Part shown: positions 31,976-33,853 of the stretch, in pieces
Numbering within the stretch: the stretch's first letter is position 1
How the letters are laid out: every line of letters begins with the position of its first letter
Assembly (NCBI RefSeq): GCF_001427785.1
Contig: NZ_LMHM01000013.1
Span: 821,458 to 855,310, forward strand
Source: Lysobacter sp. Root690
GTDB lineage: Bacteria; Pseudomonadota; Gammaproteobacteria; Xanthomonadales; Xanthomonadaceae
Direction of reading: 5' to 3'
DNA length: 33,853 nucleotides
Made by a program: the position numbers and the translations under genes
The notes under the pieces: generated by a model
The model's database searches: none
Told to the model about the DNA's origin: nothing
Seen by the model: the letters and a program-made list of their open reading frames with translations, nothing else

Positions 31976-32584
31976 ATGCCCTTGTTGTCCCCCGCCGAAC
32001 TGGCCTGGTACGTCACCGGCCGCTTCTACCGCCGACCCGATCAGTCCCTGGCCGACTACGGCTACTTCCTGCACCTGTCGGGCATCGACGCCGGCCTGTT
32101 CGCCGGTGCGATCGGCGAAACCACCGCGCATTTCACCTTCGCCGCGAAGCCGTTCGTCGCCGGCGGCGTCAGCAACGGCGCGCTGCAGCTGGGCCTGGAC
32201 CCGGCCGGCGAGTTTTCGATCTATCTGCAACGCGAGCCGGCCGGCGATTTCGACTGGCCCGAATCGTTCGCGCAAGGCGAACGCATCGCGACCTTCCGCC
32301 GCACCGGCCTGGTGGTCGGCACCACGCTCAGCGCGCAGGTCGGCAGCGGCGAGGTGCCGGTGCTCGCCGACAACGTGTTCAGTGCCTTGTTGATCGACAG
32401 CCGGCCATTCGAATTCGGCGGCCGCCGCTACGATCTGGCCGAGCTGCTCGGCCGCGGCGTCACCCAGTTCGGCACCGCTTCCACGGTGCCCGTCGCATTT
32501 CGCGCGATTGCGCCGCATCCGCCCACGTACGACCTCGTATTGCCCTTTACCGGGTCAGCGATCGCGCTCGGCGCCGGCGCATGA
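31976..32584 (+). CDS. Cytoplasmic protein of unknown function
   Basis: A 202-residue protein without a signal peptide. It opens with SPAELAWYVTGRFYR and has blocks rich in Gly and aromatic residues (GIDAGLFAGAIGE, FTFAAKPFVAGG, FEFGGRRYDLAELLGRG) and a beta-strand tail. The composition suggests an alpha/beta or beta-barrel fold. I do not recognise a family. The ATG at 31976 is preferred over an earlier one at 31916 that lies in Arg/Pro-rich sequence. No close operon partner. Confidence 0.65.
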   Translation: MPLLSPAELAWYVTGRFYRRPDQSLADYGYFLHLSGIDAGLFAGAIGETTAHFTFAAKPFVAGGVSNGALQLGLDPAGEFSIYLQREPAGDFDWPESFAQGERIATFRRTGLVVGTTLSAQVGSGEVPVLADNVFSALLIDSRPFEFGGRRYDLAELLGRGVTQFGTASTVPVAFRAIAPHPPTYDLVLPFTGSAIALGAGA

Positions 32585-32761
32585 TGTCGGGCACACAAAG
32601 TGTGAGGTTGGGTGAGACGCAACTATTAATTGCTCTTGATCGCAACCGAAAAGGCCGTTAGACATGATCCCGGTCGAACAACGCGGAAGGCTCGGTCACG
32701 CGCGCGGCGCACCGACGTTTTCCCGCATGGGATCTGACGAAGCCGGTACGGGAGGTGGGTC

Positions 32762-33079
32762 ATGATGCGGCAAACAATCACGGTCGGCGATACGACCAGC
32801 GGCGGCGGCACGGTGTTGGGCGGGCCGCGTCCCGATGCGGCGCCGGGTACGGGCATCGATGCGCGATGCGCGCGCCTGGGCGATGCGGTGCAGTGCGGCG
32901 TGCACGGGCCCACCACGATCGTGACCGGCGATCCGGCGCATCTGCTCGACGGCAAGGCGGCGGCGCGGCATGGCGATTTCTGCGCATGCGGCTGCATCCT
33001 GATTTCGCTGAGCCAGATCCGCGGCATCGTCGAGCACGGGCGCGGCTACGCGTTGGCGCAGATCGCGGTGCACAAGTGA
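32762..33079 (+). CDS. PAAR-domain protein
   Basis: A 105-residue protein that is essentially one PAAR domain. It starts with VGDTTSGGGTVLGG and has a middle block with RLGDAVQCGVHGP, TTIVTGDPAHLLDGKAAARHG and FCACGC near 75-85. PAAR proteins form the sharp tip of the type VI secretion spike and can carry effectors. Several His and Cys residues are placed to bind zinc. GGAGG lies 8 nt before the ATG at 32762; a second ATG directly follows. No vgrG, hcp or T6SS gene is in the window, so it is an orphan here. A HAD-IB phosphatase follows. Confidence 0.85.
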   Translation: MMRQTITVGDTTSGGGTVLGGPRPDAAPGTGIDARCARLGDAVQCGVHGPTTIVTGDPAHLLDGKAAARHGDFCACGCILISLSQIRGIVEHGRGYALAQIAVHK

Positions 33080-33127
33080 GTCGCGCGGCGGTACCTGGCG
33101 GCGGCTTCGCCGGATGAGCGTGGCGGG

Positions 33128-33133
33128 CTAGAC
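33128..33133 (+). promoter_or_regulatory. Putative -10 element of the HAD-IB gene
   Basis: TAGACT lies about 40 nt before the ATG at 33174 and resembles Xanthomonad -10 hexamers. No clear -35 is seen. Confidence 0.35.
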
Positions 33134-33173
33134 TCCGCGCGGGCCGCCGTGGCCCGCGATGGTTCCGTTGTGC

Positions 33174-33770
33174 ATGGATCTGGCTCTGTTCGATTTCGAC
33201 GGCACCATCACCGATCGCGAAACCTTTCCCGGATTCGTGCGCGCCACCGTCGATCGCCGCCGATTGCGTTGGGGCAGTGCGCTGCTGGCGCCGCACGTGA
33301 TCGGCTACAAGCTCGGCTGGGTATCGGGCGAAGCGGTGCGCCGTCGCATCGTTGCGTTCGGCTATCGCGGCCGTCGCGAAAGCGAGGTGCGCGCGGCCGC
33401 CGAACGTTATTTGCGCGATGTGGTCGCGCAGCAGATCCGCCCTGAAGCACTGGAACGCATCGCCTGGCATCGCGAACGCGGCGACCGGGTGGTGGTGGTC
33501 ACCGCCAATCTGGAACTGTTCGTGTCGGCCTGGTGCGAACAGCAGGGGCTGGAGTACATCTGCTCGCATCTGCAAGCGCGCGACGGCGTGCTGACCGGGC
33601 GTTACCTCGGCCGCGATTGCTGCGGACCGGAAAAATCGCGGCGGGTGCGCGAGCGGATCGCCTTGCAAGATTATGCGAGCGTGCATGCCTATGGCGATAC
33701 GGTCGAGGATCGCGAGTTGCTGGCGCTGGCGGATCGCAGGTTCTATCGCTGGCGTGAAGTGGTGTCGTAG
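33174..33770 (+). CDS. HAD-IB family phosphatase
   Basis: A 198-residue HAD hydrolase of subfamily IB. Motif I is LFDFDGTITD (4-13), motif II VVVTAN (near 105), and motif III/IV lie in the C-terminal half with GDTVEDRELLALA as the acidic motif. A helical cap lies between motifs I and II, as in phosphoserine phosphatase and YfhB-like phosphatases. It should dephosphorylate a small molecule or lipid phosphate in the cytoplasm. The start at 33174 puts motif I at the N-terminus as is usual; an in-frame ATG at 33159 is possible. It follows the PAAR gene with a gap of about 95 nt. Confidence 0.85.
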   Translation: MDLALFDFDGTITDRETFPGFVRATVDRRRLRWGSALLAPHVIGYKLGWVSGEAVRRRIVAFGYRGRRESEVRAAAERYLRDVVAQQIRPEALERIAWHRERGDRVVVVTANLELFVSAWCEQQGLEYICSHLQARDGVLTGRYLGRDCCGPEKSRRVRERIALQDYASVHAYGDTVEDRELLALADRRFYRWREVVS

Positions 33771-33774
33771 TCGA

Positions 33775-33853
33775 GGTGGCGCGGTCGCGGCTTGCGCCAC
33801 TCCAACAGGAAGCTACCGATGCCACGTATCCAAATGTAGGAGCGGCGCGAGCC
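33775..33853. repeat. Inverted REP-like repeat pair, cut by the window edge
   Basis: 33775-33803 is an inverted copy of a repeat of the GGAGTGGCGCAAGCC type, and a direct copy begins at 33839 (GGAGCGGCGCGAGCC) and runs off the window. This resembles the GTAGGAGCGGCG-type extragenic repeats of Xanthomonadaceae, arranged as an inverted doublet. Confidence 0.55.

Noticed and set aside
30206-32518. A 770-codon open frame on the minus strand over the serine hydrolase and unknown gene
   Set aside because: Antisense to well-supported genes and of repetitive Arg/Ala/Gln composition; it is a shadow caused by high GC codon bias.
32762-33770. A type VI secretion gene cluster
   Set aside because: Only one PAAR gene is visible; no vgrG, hcp or tss genes occur in the window.

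Overview
The window is high-GC DNA, densely packed with genes on both strands. It carries no rRNA, tRNA or CRISPR array that I can see. The gene content points to a gammaproteobacterium of the Xanthomonadaceae, most likely a Lysobacter-like soil bacterium. The signs are many secreted and lipoprotein enzymes, a Tat-exported tyrosinase, a PhaZ7-type polyhydroxybutyrate depolymerase, Xanthomonad-style DUF proteins, and a short intergenic repeat at the right edge. This assignment is inference from protein style; no marker gene is present.

Layout. 1-3126: a YqaA-type membrane protein faces a two-gene operon of a caspase-like protease and an alpha/beta hydrolase whose start and stop codons overlap. 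This pair is the best candidate for an under-described conflict or cell-death system. 3261-6089: an M14 carboxypeptidase-like enzyme, a secreted protein of unknown function and an exported amidohydrolase. 6297-10580: a Tat-secreted tyrosinase with a small lipoprotein, then a PhaZ7-like depolymerase with an upstream Cys-rich secreted protein. 11256-14422: a lipoprotein, small secreted proteins, a possible gene remnant, and a LuxR-HTH mini-regulator followed by a membrane-anchored coiled-coil protein.

14726-20612: a secreted S33-type hydrolase, a tandem array of terminator-like hairpins with a period of about 36 nt, an NTF2-like secreted protein, a large secreted beta-helix protein and a class 3 lipase. 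20850-22704: an apparently leaderless Rrf2 regulator with a palindrome over its start, overlapping a thioredoxin-reductase-like flavoprotein that has CPFC but no visible NADPH motif, then a DUF333 lipoprotein. 22741-26568: an orphan ParB-like protein, a DUF1579-like secreted protein, a HEATH-type metallopeptidase lipoprotein, and an AmpR-like LysR regulator with no ampC beside it.

26633-28283: two VOC proteins flank a TetR regulator, with two palindromic operators in the tetR-VOC gap. 28358-33770: a small membrane protein, a 128-bp inverted-repeat element, a DUF1684 protein, a cyclic-phosphate-processing receiver (cREC) protein, a class C beta-lactamase-type serine hydrolase, an unknown protein, an orphan PAAR protein and a HAD-IB phosphatase. 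The last 80 nt hold an inverted pair of REP-like repeats cut by the window edge.

Most genes appear to be single-gene or two-gene units. Real linkages visible in the sequence are the caspase/hydrolase overlap, the tyrosinase/lipoprotein 5-nt gap, the Rrf2/flavoprotein overlap, the LuxR-HTH/coiled-coil pair and the divergent TetR/VOC pair.
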